From positions 1-25,494 of the forward strand of contig JASLAV010000448.1 of NCBI GenBank assembly GCA_030146905.1: a stretch of DNA of 25,494 nt. Reading direction: 5' to 3'. This document shows, piece by piece, positions 7,104-14,515 of this stretch. The position numbers and the translations under genes were made by a program. The stretch's first letter is position 1. Every line of letters begins with the position of its first letter. The notes beneath the pieces were generated by a model. It saw only the letters and a list, made by a program, of their open reading frames with translations. It searched no databases and was not told where the DNA came from. Origin of the DNA: Lentzea sp. GTDB taxonomy: Bacteria; Actinomycetota; Actinomycetes; Mycobacteriales; Pseudonocardiaceae.

Positions 7104-7622
7104 ATCCAGGATGCGTTGCCGGGAAGGCCGGCCGTGCTCGCGTTGACGATCGAACCTGACGACCTCACCCGCCAGCCGGTTCGGGACCTGATCACCGAGC
7201 ACCTCGCCGACATGTACGCGACCTCACCCGCCGAAAGCGTGCACGCCCTGAACCACGCGGGACTGCGCGAGCCTGGGGTGTCGTTCTGGACCGCGTGGAG
7301 CGAAGGGGCGCTGCTCGGGTGCGCCGCGCTGAAGGAGCTCTCCCCGTCCGAGGGGGAGATCAAGGCGATGCGGACCCGGCCGGAGGCCCGTGGTCGCGGT
7401 GTGGCCGAGCACATGCTCGTCTTCCTGATCGAGGAGTCCCGCAGGCGCGGCTATCACAGGGTCAGCCTGGAGACGGGCAGGCAGGACTTCTTCGCGCCGG
7501 CCCGCCGCCTCTACGCCCGGCACGGATTCGTGTCGTGCCCGCCGTTCGCCGACTACCGTCCGGATCCGACCAGTGTGTTCATGACGCTCCGCCTCACTGG
7601 CACGACATCCACCCGGGACTGA
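7098..7622 (+). CDS. GNAT family N-acetyltransferase (YsnE-like)
   Basis: This 174-residue GNAT protein has the acetyl-CoA-binding motif A MRTRPEARGRGVAEHMLVF (R-x-x-G-R-G-V-A pyrophosphate loop, about residues 93-111). It also has LETGRQDFFAPARRLYARHG (motif B, about 128-147) and the ending CPPFADYRPDPTSVFMTL, characteristic of the YsnE-like subgroup. It should transfer an acetyl group from acetyl-CoA to a small amine or antibiotic-like acceptor; the substrate is unknown. The ATG at 7098 lies inside the palindrome shared with the divergent regulator, with no ribosome-binding site and a -10-like box 7 nt upstream, suggesting leaderless translation. The regulator's cupin ligand may be the substrate or product of this enzyme (inference). 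Confidence 0.88.
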   Translation: MGIQDALPGRPAVLALTIEPDDLTRQPVRDLITEHLADMYATSPAESVHALNHAGLREPGVSFWTAWSEGALLGCAALKELSPSEGEIKAMRTRPEARGRGVAEHMLVFLIEESRRRGYHRVSLETGRQDFFAPARRLYARHGFVSCPPFADYRPDPTSVFMTLRLTGTTSTRD

Positions 7623-7774
7623 CACCGCGTCTGCTGAAAGTGTCGTCCGGGCAGGTTGGACGGCGTGGTGCTACCAGTTGAGGATGCAGCCCGCTCGGGC
7701 GCAGCCGTCTACGCTCTACTGCGCGAGCGCGAATGCGAGTGCAGCTCCGTATAAGCGAGCGCAGCGAGATTTGA

Positions 7775-8070
7775 GACCTTACAACGGTCGACCGTTCCGC
7801 TCATGAGGTAGAAGTCGGCGGCACCGGCATGGCCGAGGCCGCCGATCAGCACCCTGCGGTTCCCTCGGTCAAGCCCGGCGGCCCAGACCGCGCCCTGGGC
7901 GTAGCTGGACACGTAGATCGTTCCGCGGCGCCCTGCTCTACTCCGTCCGTACCGCGGATCCCGTCCGTCACGATCCGGCGATCACCGGACGCGATGTCGA
8001 CTTCGACGAGGTTGACGTAGAACATGTCGCACACGATCAGATGTGCCGCTCGGCGCCCGGTAGCGGCACC
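7775..8070 (-). pseudogene. Frameshifted fragment of a beta-propeller-like protein
   Basis: Two adjoining frames read as one broken protein. The upstream part (about 8070 to 7925) reads AAHLIVCDMFYVNLVEVDIA and then GDRRIVTDG. After a frameshift near 7925 the next part reads GTIYVSSYAQGAVWAAGLD followed by RRVLIGGLGHAG. The alternation of V-Y-V/V-x-V-D strands with D-x-x-G-x-R-R-x-x turns resembles blades of SMP-30/YncE-type beta-propellers. The N- and C-terminal blades are not present nearby. The assignment is by repeat pattern only. Confidence 0.4.
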
Positions 8071-8126
8071 TTCATGATCAACGCGTCACGGCCGGGACGC
8101 GACCTCGGTCACACCAGCGCACAAGA

Positions 8127-8630
8127 TTATGCGCAGGCCATGAGATCTTCGACGGTAATAGGTGCGCTTGTGCCTGAGCTGTACGCGACGGTCAGCTTTC
8201 GCTGTCCCGTGAAACCACACAATGAGGTTTCGACCGTCCAGTAGGAATAAATCGTTTGCTGCTGACCGGCCGCCAGTGCTACGACGCCATTGTCGTCGTC
8301 GTACCACGGAAGAGTGACTCTGCTCCAGTCCAAGTCCCAGGTAACTGTGCGAGTGCTCGTGGCAGTGTTGATCACGCCGAGGTATCCGCGATGGAAACAA
8401 GAGTTGCTGTCACAGTTGTACTGGACGCACACCTGATAGCGGATAGGCCCGTACGACGCCGTGCCGGAACACTTCGGAGATGCCTGGGCTCCGACATCGA
8501 ACGCCGCCGCCGCCGCAGGACGGCTCGCCTCGTCTGCGGCCTCTGCGGCACCCGCCGTGCCGACGCCGAACGTGACTGTCGTCGCTGTCATGCACGCGAA
8601 CAAGACGATTCCCAGTAGCTTTTTCAGCAT
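8127..8630 (-). CDS. Small secreted protein with six cysteines, unknown function
   Basis: This 167-residue protein starts MLKKLLGIVLFACMTATTV, a typical Sec signal peptide, with cleavage probably after GTAGA. The mature part carries six Cys (SPKC, YQVC, YNC, NSC, SLC and MAC at the C-terminus), enough for three disulfides. It is rich in Tyr, Trp, Ser and Thr (GYLGVINTATSTRTVTWDLD, QQQTIYSYW), suggesting a small beta-rich exported domain. The ATG at 8630 is preceded by GAGAGG (4 nt spacing), whereas the ATG at 8642 has none, so 8630 was chosen. I do not recognise a family. The region just upstream (8643-8665) is unusually AT-rich and could hold its promoter. Confidence 0.65.
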   Translation of the reverse strand: MLKKLLGIVLFACMTATTVTFGVGTAGAAEAADEASRPAAAAAFDVGAQASPKCSGTASYGPIRYQVCVQYNCDSNSCFHRGYLGVINTATSTRTVTWDLDWSRVTLPWYDDDNGVVALAAGQQQTIYSYWTVETSLCGFTGQRKLTVAYSSGTSAPITVEDLMACA

Positions 8631-8642
8631 GATGCCTCTCAT

Positions 8643-9764
8643 TGTGGGTAAATTTTAAGACGTCGCGACCCGAGAAAGCTGCCACGACTGTTTTGGGTGA
8701 GAAGCGAAATGCTGTCGCCGCCACGGCGGTGTCGTAATTAGTGCCCGCATCGTGCGACTGCCCGGTCCGCCTCGAGATCGTCAAGGTCATGAACTCTCCC
8801 CAGAATTCATGAGTTGTGATGCGATGCTTGGGGCAGTGTCGACGCTAGCGGCCTTCGAAGATCAAGTAAACGTTCACCTGAATGACCACACCTTTGTACC
8901 AACGCTCTGCATGCCAATGCCCGACCCGTAGTCAGTGCACTTCTTGTGGTGATAAGACGGGAGGAACCGGCCAGGCGATACGGACGGCGCCGACACCCCG
9001 GATGAACTTGAGTGCCTCCGACGTGCGCGGTGCCCTGCGGGCCCTGGTTCGGGGATGAGTCGACGCGACGAGCCGTCTCCGCTCACCGCTCTCGTCCCGA
9101 GACCACACCAGCCGGATTCAAGTGTGAGCTCGTCACACCCTCAAATCGACGCCTCGCCGTCCGGGTCGCGATGGTGTGGTTGCGAGTGGAGGAGGAGATG
9201 CCCGGCCGTCCTGCGGTCGCCCGAGCCGCACCGCCAGTCCTCAATAGACCATCTGAGAACGAAGCCGGATGACCGACATCTCTCTTCCCGGGCCGCCAGG
9301 CGACGCTTCCTTCTCCTGCGCGGCTTGAACGACTACCGTCCGCAGGAGCACCGGATGTGGTGGTCTGCCAATGGCTTCCCATACCGGTTGGGCGAGGGTG
9401 TGAAAGAGGTCCGAGGCGTAGCGGGCGTGCTCTAGTGCCCGCCGGTCGTCACCCCGGCGTCCTCAGGTGGACGCGAGCGTCCGGTGGGTCTGTGCTTGTT
9501 CGGCGAGTTCGCGCTGACGTGCGGTCAAGTCGAGGGCCCGGCTCTGGGCAGGCTGTGCCGTCATCCGCGGCGTTGGCCGTGGCCGTGGCGTTGGCCGTGG
9601 TGGTAGTGGTGCGGCGAGCCACCCGGCGGCCAGTCGACATGCACGGGCAGGTGTGCGCCTGTCCTTTGTGGATCATTGTGAAGCGGTTGCGGGCCGTGGT
9701 GACCCGAGTTACGGTCAGCCGCAAGGGACTCGCACTGGGGAGCGATACCGGTCGGGGGGACGAC
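8643..9764. other. 1.1-kb region without a recognisable gene
   Basis: Frames on both strands here lack domain features, good starts or consistent third-position GC bias. It begins with an AT-rich segment (8643-8665), a likely promoter for the minus-strand secreted protein. It holds a 14-bp direct repeat GGCGTTGGCCGTGG (9569-9582 and 9587-9600). It is either decayed sequence or a long non-coding spacer. Confidence 0.45.
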
Positions 9765-10274
9765 GTGATCAAATCCATTGGCGTGCCTGCGTTTTCCGCA
9801 TTGGCGGTGCTGGGCGTGGCGCCTGCCGTTGCGGCTGCTTCGCCTGCCGAGGCGACGGTCGTCCAGATCGCCGCCGGGTCCGTCTCGTGCGATGCTGCTG
9901 TGGAGAACCCGCACTTCAGCAGGGGCGCGGGTTCGGTGATCTTCAAGACCCGTATCCGCTGCCGCGGCACGGGCCAGGTCCCGCCCGCGGTGCAGGTGCG
10001 CATCCAGGGCTCGCTCGGCTCGATCAACGGCGCACCGCCACCTGCGCCCGCGCCCCAGGGCCCGCCGCTGCAACGCGCCACCAGCGACCAGACCCAGAAC
10101 GTCGCGGTCAACGGTGGCGAGGCCACGTTCTACACGCCGGTGGCGGGTGGCCCCAAGGTGACCGGCAGCAGCTGGTACGAGGGCAACATCTACGGCCAGA
10201 TCGTCGGGCCGCCCGGCGGCGTCTACCCGCCGCCGTCACGTGCGCGCAGCAACCGCGTCTGGGTCAACGCGTAG
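9765..10274 (+). CDS. Secreted proline-rich protein of unknown function
   Basis: This 169-residue exported protein starts at GTG 9765, preceded by GGGGGGA (9754-9760). The signal peptide starts MIKSIGVPAFSALAVLGV and cleavage is near AAASPA. The mature part has two Cys (SVSC and RIRC), a predicted beta-rich core (GAGSVIFKTRIRCRGTG, PAVQVRIQGSL), a Pro-rich loop (PPPAPAPQGPPLQ) and a C-terminal GQIVGPPGGVYPPPS. I do not recognise the family; it resembles small secreted hypothetical proteins of Pseudonocardiales. Its stop TAG overlaps the GTG start of the next gene (TAGTG), so the two are translationally coupled. The frame remains open upstream to 9357, but that extension is low-complexity and has no better start. 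Confidence 0.7.
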   Translation: MIKSIGVPAFSALAVLGVAPAVAAASPAEATVVQIAAGSVSCDAAVENPHFSRGAGSVIFKTRIRCRGTGQVPPAVQVRIQGSLGSINGAPPPAPAPQGPPLQRATSDQTQNVAVNGGEATFYTPVAGGPKVTGSSWYEGNIYGQIVGPPGGVYPPPSRARSNRVWVNA

Positions 10275-10513
10275 TGCGCGCCTCGCTGGTCGACCCGCGC
10301 ACCACGGTCTGGCAAGAGCGCAGCCCGGTGTTCCGCGTGGAGTTCTTCCTGGCCGGCGAGGCGGAGGAGTGGGACCTCTCCGGAGGTGATGTCGCCGAGG
10401 CGCTCGACTGGGCTCGCGCACACGCCGGTGAGGTCCGCACCTGGGTGCTGTACGTCCACGCCCCCGGTCCCGGTTTGATCCGGCTGGCGGGCGTGGACCC
10501 GAACGCGGGCTAG
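10274..10513 (+). CDS. Small conserved-looking protein, unknown function
   Basis: This 79-residue cytoplasmic protein has no signal peptide. It starts at GTG 10274, overlapping the stop of the secreted-protein gene by one base (TAGTG), which supports the start and implies coupled translation. The sequence is that of a compact alpha/beta fold: VFRVEFFLAGEAEEWDL, then GDVAEALDWARAHAG, TWVLYVHA and GLIRLAGVDP. Codon use fits a real gene. The function is unknown; because of coupling it may act with the upstream secreted protein, although the two would sit in different compartments. Confidence 0.6.
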   Translation: MRASLVDPRTTVWQERSPVFRVEFFLAGEAEEWDLSGGDVAEALDWARAHAGEVRTWVLYVHAPGPGLIRLAGVDPNAG

Positions 10514-10544
10514 CGGTTCGGCATCGGCAATCAGTCCCGCGTGC

Positions 10545-10830
10545 CCAACCTCCCAGCACAGCGACCATCGGCGGTGCAGGGACGGGGGCAAACCGTGGCG
10601 CGTCGCCGGCCCGCCCGGCGGACAACACGATCGACAGCGGACGGCCCGCTCATCACAGGCCAGGTGCATCTTCGTACTCAACCCTCCGCGGGACCGGCCA
10701 GCGCGGGGGCTACGGCGACATCGGCCGCCGCAGTCCCCCTCTTCCGCACGCCAAGGCATGCTGATGCGCCCGCACGACCGTGGACTCCACAGTCAGCGTC
10801 CATTCCACGGTGTCGACCGCTCCGCGGAGC
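10545..10830 (-). mobile_element. Relic of an IS5-family transposase (frameshifted)
   Basis: Three reading frames together give the middle of an IS5/IS427-type DDE transposase. The frame ending at 10710 carries VEWTLTVESTVVRAHQHA, the region of the first catalytic Asp, which is Glu here. The frame from about 10699 carries GRSRGGLSTKMHLACD. A third frame near 10625 carries VLSAGRAGDAPRFAPV. At least two frameshifts separate them, and both termini are missing or unrecognisable, so the element is dead. Confidence 0.7.
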
Positions 10831-11258
10831 AGAAGCGGACATGCGCTCGCGCTCACCGCTGGGTGGCCAGAATCGCGTGAGTGGCTCGCATCGCTGGTGC
10901 GTGTGAAACGACGAGCGGCACAGGATTTCGTGAGCGGTTCCGGTACTGCCGGCCATGAACGAGTTCGCTCGTTGTCAGACGAAGCCGACGGGTCCCGCTG
11001 AGTGCCTTGTGTTCGAGGCGCTATCGGTCGTTCCCATGGCGATGTGATCGACTCGTCCCGGTCGTCCTCGGTTCGAGTCCGTTTGCGCATCGAGAGCCGG
11101 TGGCGTGGGCGGCTCAGCCGGCGGATCGAGCACATCCGCTGCATGTGTCAGCTTCGCCTCTGCCTCCGCACGCTGCTGGGGCGATGCCCCTCCATTGTCG
11201 TGATCGCGTCCGTGACTGCCCGACTGACCATGTCGCCGTATGTACTGCAACGGCACTT

Positions 11259-11281
11259 GCATGATCCGTAGTGGATCATGC
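11259..11281. repeat. 9-bp inverted repeat next to IS701-like relic
   Basis: GCATGATCC (11259-11267) and GGATCATGC (11273-11281) are exact inverted repeats with a 5-nt loop, ending 3 bp before the apparent start of the transposase relic. It may be the promoter-proximal hairpin or end region of that element. Confidence 0.45.
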
Positions 11282-11284
11282 TGC

Positions 11285-11400
11285 GTGGTGACTGATCTTG
11301 TTGTTGCGGAGTTGGGCCGGGTGCAGGCGCGGATCGTGGGTAGCTTCACTCGCTCCGAGCCTCACTGTCGAGCGCGGGAGTGCACCGCCGACAGTCACGA
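11285..11400 (+). mobile_element. Relic of the N-terminus of an IS701-like transposase
   Basis: From GTG 11285 the frame reads VVTDLVVAELGRVQARIVGS, then FTRSEPHCRARE. This resembles the conserved start of IS701-family transposases (ELDRVHARIAGRFARxEPRxRAREY). After about 35 residues the similarity is lost. No catalytic domain follows, so this is a truncated remnant. Confidence 0.45.
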
Positions 11401-11540
11401 CCTCGTGCCGAAACACAAGATCGACCAGTGTCTTCGGAACGTGACCCGTCTACCTCGGCGAACTTGAACCAACAGCCCATACCTCGGTGGACACGAGCCT
11501 TGCCCGCGATTACACCGCTCACCGCTGGCGGCTCGGATCA

Positions 11541-11930
11541 CTACGGCCGGGTCTCTGCGAGACGTCGCACCACGAAGCCGGCGAACGACTTGGCATACTC
11601 CTGCGGCGGCCCCTCGCCGCTCGCGAGGTCGTGGACGACGATGAGCACCTCACCGCGGATCGTGGGCCGGGTGAAGTCGAACTCCCACCATTCGTCGTCG
11701 GTAGGGGCGTAGAAGCGCAGGCGGTGCTCCCACGGGTCGCCGAGACGGCGGCGGTAGCGGAGGTCGGTGTCGGCGGTGTCGGCGAACTCCGCGGGTGCGA
11801 GGCCGAAGATTTCACCTCCCGCGATCCCACGTGTCGTTGTACGCGCGAAGCCAGGCGCGGTAGCTCTCCGGAAGAGAGATGCCGAGCTCGGCCTCGGCGG
11901 CCGCTTCTACGATGGGACCATGCCTCTCGG
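11541..11930 (-). pseudogene. Frameshifted SMI1/KNR4 (SUKH) immunity-protein gene
   Basis: The first part (about 11930 to 11830) reads VEAAAEAELGISLPESYRAW, then LRAYNDTW, the canonical SUKH N-terminal region. It then runs into a stop. Shifting frame near 11830 continues the protein: GGEIFGLAPAEFADTAD, WEHRLRFYAPTDDEWWEFD, IRGEVLIVVHDLASG and AKSFAGFVVRRLAETRP, ending at TAG 11541-11543. Together these make a complete-looking SUKH domain broken by one frameshift and lacking a clear start codon. A sequencing error is the alternative. Its 5' end overlaps the start of the divergent SUKH gene. Confidence 0.7.
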
Positions 11931-12339
11931 TACCGGACTCATCGCGCGCATCGAACGCGCGGTGCTCACCTATGGTGCGGGCCGGCCGATTCCCGCCGAT
12001 GAGCTTCGGGAGCGGCTGACACCCCTGGGTCTCGTGCCGGACGAGGGCTACGCGGAGTTCGTGGGCCGCTGGGGTGGCTGTTACGTGGGCGTGGCGGTTC
12101 ATGCGTGGGACAACGCCTCGATCCTGGGGCGGGAGAGTTGTGTCGAGCTGACGACCTGGGCGCGTGAGGCCCACGGGTCTCTCGTCGACGGGGTCGTGAT
12201 CGCCGACGACGGCTCGGGGAACCCCATCTGGATCGCCGCCGACGGAACGGTCCGCCTCGTCGACCACGACAACGGCAACAGCGTGGTACGACTCGCTCCC
12301 GATTTCAGAACGCTGCTCGAGGACAACGTCCACGGCTGA
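11920..12339 (+). CDS. SMI1/KNR4 (SUKH) family immunity-like protein
   Basis: This 139-residue protein has the pattern of short SUKH domains: an N-terminal helical part (IARIERAVLTYGAG), then EGYAEFVGRWGGCYVGVAVH, GVVIADDGSGNPIWIAADG, VRLVDHDNGNSVVRLAP and DFRTLLEDN. The G-x-G-N-P-I and D-H-D-x-G turns are typical. SUKH proteins act in the cytoplasm as antidotes to polymorphic-toxin nucleases and other effectors. The ATG at 11920 gives the best fit, although the frame is open from 11767. It converges with the immunity operon on the minus strand (stop to stop one base apart) and belongs to the same cluster. Confidence 0.72.
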   Translation: MPLGTGLIARIERAVLTYGAGRPIPADELRERLTPLGLVPDEGYAEFVGRWGGCYVGVAVHAWDNASILGRESCVELTTWAREAHGSLVDGVVIADDGSGNPIWIAADGTVRLVDHDNGNSVVRLAPDFRTLLEDNVHG

Positions 12340-12340
12340 C

Positions 12341-12757
12341 TCAGACAACCGCGCTGCGGGAGGCCCACCGGATGCTGACCTGGGTTGTTCGGCGCCGCGA
12401 TGAGGCCGGGTGGTGCGCGTAACCGTGGTCGGAGACGACGCCGACGAAGGTCAGGAGCCCGTCCGGCCGGAAGGTGAGTGTCCCCCGTACGTCGCGGTGC
12501 TCGACGAAGTAGAGCGCGATGTCGTACTCGTCCAGGGCATCGTCGTTGATCGTCAAGGTCAGGCAATCATCCGCCGTGACGAGGGGCACGCTTCGGAAGT
12601 ACAGGAGCGGTGGCGCGAGTGCCCAGTCGGCGGCTTCCGCGGGCGGGGTGGCGGCACTCAGTTCCGCGGTCAGGATGCCGGAATCGGTGACCGTGACGCG
12701 GCTGCGGTCACTGTCCACTCCCAGGTCTGTGCCGCCCAGCCGGAACTCGCCGCTCAT
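12341..12757 (-). CDS. Putative immunity-locus protein, unknown family
   Basis: This 138-residue cytoplasmic protein is rich in beta-strand-like segments (SRVTVTDSGILTAELS, CLTLTINDDALDEYDIALYF, VRGTLTFRPDGLLTFVGVVS). It has no signal peptide, membrane helix or catalytic signature. Its ATG overlaps the stop of the upstream gene by 4 nt (ATGA, 12754-12757), making it the last gene of a translationally coupled five-gene operon whose other members include SUKH and Imm22-like proteins. By position it is a candidate immunity protein; I cannot assign it to a named family. Confidence 0.62.
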   Translation of the reverse strand: MSGEFRLGGTDLGVDSDRSRVTVTDSGILTAELSAATPPAEAADWALAPPLLYFRSVPLVTADDCLTLTINDDALDEYDIALYFVEHRDVRGTLTFRPDGLLTFVGVVSDHGYAHHPASSRRRTTQVSIRWASRSAVV

Positions 12758-13368
12758 GTCCTCAGCACATCTGCGTGCGTCCGGCTGGGACGGATGTTGT
12801 TGCCGCCGTCCGCGAGCTGGCCGAGGTTCTCCAGCAGGCGCTGGAACTGTTCATCTGTGAGGGTCCGGCGGGCGAGTTCCAGTTCGGGGTCGAGAGCTAC
12901 GACGAGTGGTGCGACGTCGTCCTCGTGGGCGAGGTGCGCGGCCAGTGTGCGGCACGCTCGCACCACGAGATCTGTGAACCGGTCGTCAACGGCGTCCCAG
13001 CCGGCCGGGTTCGTCAGCGCCTCGTGAGTCAGTGCCTCGCCCCAGCGCCGCCACGCGTCGGGATCGGACTTCGCCTCGAAGCGCTGCCACGGCCAGTCGG
13101 CAGGGCTCCACCGCAACGTGGCCCGCTCGCTCTCGTCCGCGAGTGTGCCGAGCCATGCCTTGCTCGCGGCGGCGAACACCGGGTGGAAGATCTGCCCGCC
13201 CGCCTCGGCGTAGAAGAGGTAGGCCGCGACCGCGTACACATCACCCCGGGGAGCGTCCGCCAGGCAGGCGCGGGCGAAAGACTCGAGTTCCGTGATGAAC
13301 GCCGACTCCAGACCGGCCCAGTCGAAGACCGCGTTCACATCGGACGGTGCGGAACTGTGGGAGTTCAT
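12754..13368 (-). CDS. DUF4303-like protein in immunity operon
   Basis: This 204-residue soluble protein has AFITELESFARACL near the start, then GDVYAVAAYLFYAEAGGQIF, LRWSPADWPWQRFE, and a C-terminal helical part with ARRTLTDEQFQRLLENLGQL. The order of an aromatic strand, the W-S-P-x-D-W element and C-terminal helices resembles DUF4303 proteins, which occur in toxin-immunity neighbourhoods. This match is from memory of the pattern and is tentative. It overlaps both neighbours by 4 nt (ATGA at 13365-13368 and 12754-12757), so it is co-translated with the pentapeptide-repeat gene upstream and the unknown gene downstream. Confidence 0.6.
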   Translation of the reverse strand: MNSHSSAPSDVNAVFDWAGLESAFITELESFARACLADAPRGDVYAVAAYLFYAEAGGQIFHPVFAAASKAWLGTLADESERATLRWSPADWPWQRFEAKSDPDAWRRWGEALTHEALTNPAGWDAVDDRFTDLVVRACRTLAAHLAHEDDVAPLVVALDPELELARRTLTDEQFQRLLENLGQLADGGNNIRPSRTHADVLRT

Positions 13369-14153
13369 CGATGCGGGCTTTCGGGGGCGAGTGGCTCAAC
13401 GTCTTCGCGTCCGTCGCGGATCGCCTCGACGTAGTCGCTCACGTAGCGGTTGGTGATCGTCGCGGCGTCGCTCGCACCGTGCCAGCGATCCGGAAGCGCG
13501 ACGCCGTCCCGGCGGCAGCCGACGAGCTGCGCCGGACCCGCGGGAGGTATCGCACCCAGGAACTCGCAGCGGCGGATCGTGGTCAGCGCCGACAGCGTCA
13601 CGTCGTCGAACGCGCAGTCCACGAAGGTCGCGCCGACCAGCCGGGCATCGGAGAGGTCGGCTCCGGCGAAGGTGCAGCGTTCGAAACGCGTGTTCTCCCC
13701 GAGGCTGAGCTTGCGCATCCGCGCCCCGGTGAAGTCGCACTCGACCAGAGTCCGTCCCAGCCGCACATCCCGAAGCGTCGCCGAGCGAAAGCCGCAACGA
13801 TCGAACCTGCGGTCAAGGCGCGAGCCGGCGGTCATCGTCGCGCCGTCGAACCGGCTGTCCACGAAAACCGACTCGTGCACGTGGAACCGCCCCGAGGCCC
13901 CGCCCAGGTCGACGCCCGCGAGGGTCACGAACTTGAACGACAACTCCGCCGGTCCGCGCGAAGGCAGGCCCCGCAGGTCCGTGGCGCCGTCGTCGGTCCG
14001 GCCCCAGGGAGAGACCAGCGTGTGCGGCGGCCGGGCGATCCGTGACTGAGCCAGCAACTGTCGGCCGATGTCGTCAACATGGTCGCGGCTCCAACGTTTC
14101 CGCAACGACGCAACGCTGGGCCGGTTCGCCGACCCGCCGGGTGTGCCACTCAC
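13365..14153 (-). CDS. Pentapeptide-repeat protein in immunity operon
   Basis: This 262-residue protein has a central pentapeptide-repeat solenoid (about residues 75-200): FKFVTLAGVDLGGAS, FVDSRFDGATM, VECDFTGARMRKLSL, ERCTFAGADLSDARLVGAT and FVDCAFDDVTL, i.e. repeated A(D/N)LxX-type units. These right-handed beta-helices mimic DNA or act as binding scaffolds; they occur as immunity and gyrase-protection proteins. The frame is open upstream to 14348. GTG 14153 is preferred because it overlaps the previous gene's stop by 4 nt (GTGA, 14150-14153), the coupling used throughout this operon. The C-terminal about 40 residues (TNRYVSDYVEAIRDGRED) lie outside the solenoid. Confidence 0.78.
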   Translation of the reverse strand: MSGTPGGSANRPSVASLRKRWSRDHVDDIGRQLLAQSRIARPPHTLVSPWGRTDDGATDLRGLPSRGPAELSFKFVTLAGVDLGGASGRFHVHESVFVDSRFDGATMTAGSRLDRRFDRCGFRSATLRDVRLGRTLVECDFTGARMRKLSLGENTRFERCTFAGADLSDARLVGATFVDCAFDDVTLSALTTIRRCEFLGAIPPAGPAQLVGCRRDGVALPDRWHGASDAATITNRYVSDYVEAIRDGREDVEPLAPESPHR

Positions 14154-14515
14154 AGCCGATAACGGTACGCACCGAGAAAACCGAGCGGCGACGGTCCCGG
14201 CGCCGCCGTCACGTCGGCGTCGAGGTCGTACACCAGGTACACGCTGTTGGCGTCCGGGAACCGTGCGAAGAGCTCCACAGCCGCCGCCTGCGCGAAGGAC
14301 TCGGCGTAGCTGTGCTCGGCGAGCGAGTACGGGCCGGCGGCGAACCACGCCGCCTCGGCCAGGTCGTCGTCGAACCAGTCGAGGCCGTGATCACGCGTGA
14401 ACGGACTCCAGCCCGGCCCGTCCGGCGGATAGCGGAAGCGCACGTAGTCGTCGAGCGCGTCCTCATCGGACAGACGCCCTGCCCAGATCGACACGACACC
14501 AGGGGCATGCCGCAT
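14150..14515 (-). CDS. Imm22-like immunity protein
   Basis: This 121-residue protein begins VVSIWAGRLSDEDALDDYV, then PFTRDHGLDWFDDDLAEAAW, AEHSYAESF and ANSVYLVYDLDADV. The V-S-x-W-x-G opening with an acidic helix, and G-L-D-W-x-D-D-D in the middle, match what I know of the Imm22 family of polymorphic-toxin immunity proteins. The start ATG (14513-14515) overlaps the upstream SUKH-like gene's stop in TGATG, and its stop overlaps the GTG of the pentapeptide gene. It is therefore firmly inside the operon. The longer open frame to 14611 overlaps the SUKH-like gene and is rejected. Confidence 0.72.
   Translation of the reverse strand: MRHAPGVVSIWAGRLSDEDALDDYVRFRYPPDGPGWSPFTRDHGLDWFDDDLAEAAWFAAGPYSLAEHSYAESFAQAAAVELFARFPDANSVYLVYDLDADVTAAPGPSPLGFLGAYRYRL

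Noticed and set aside
7613..7653. Possible terminator after the GNAT gene (CCCGG...GACAC with GTGTC...CCGGG)
   Set aside because: The arms pair imperfectly with a 14-nt loop and no T-tract, too weak to call.
8874..9435. Several open frames of 60-130 codons on both strands
   Set aside because: They have no domain features, are Arg/Ser/Pro-rich as expected of antisense frames in GC-rich DNA, and lack ribosome-binding sites.
9461..9563. Minus-strand mini-ORF ending DLTARQRELAEQAQTHR
   Set aside because: The tail looks protein-like, but the upstream frame is a Pro-Arg repeat from the GGCCGTGG direct repeats and there is no supporting context.
13365..14348. Longer N-terminus for the pentapeptide-repeat gene
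   Set aside because: The extension overlaps the Imm22-like gene and is Arg-rich noise; GTG 14153 with the GTGA overlap fits the operon's pattern.
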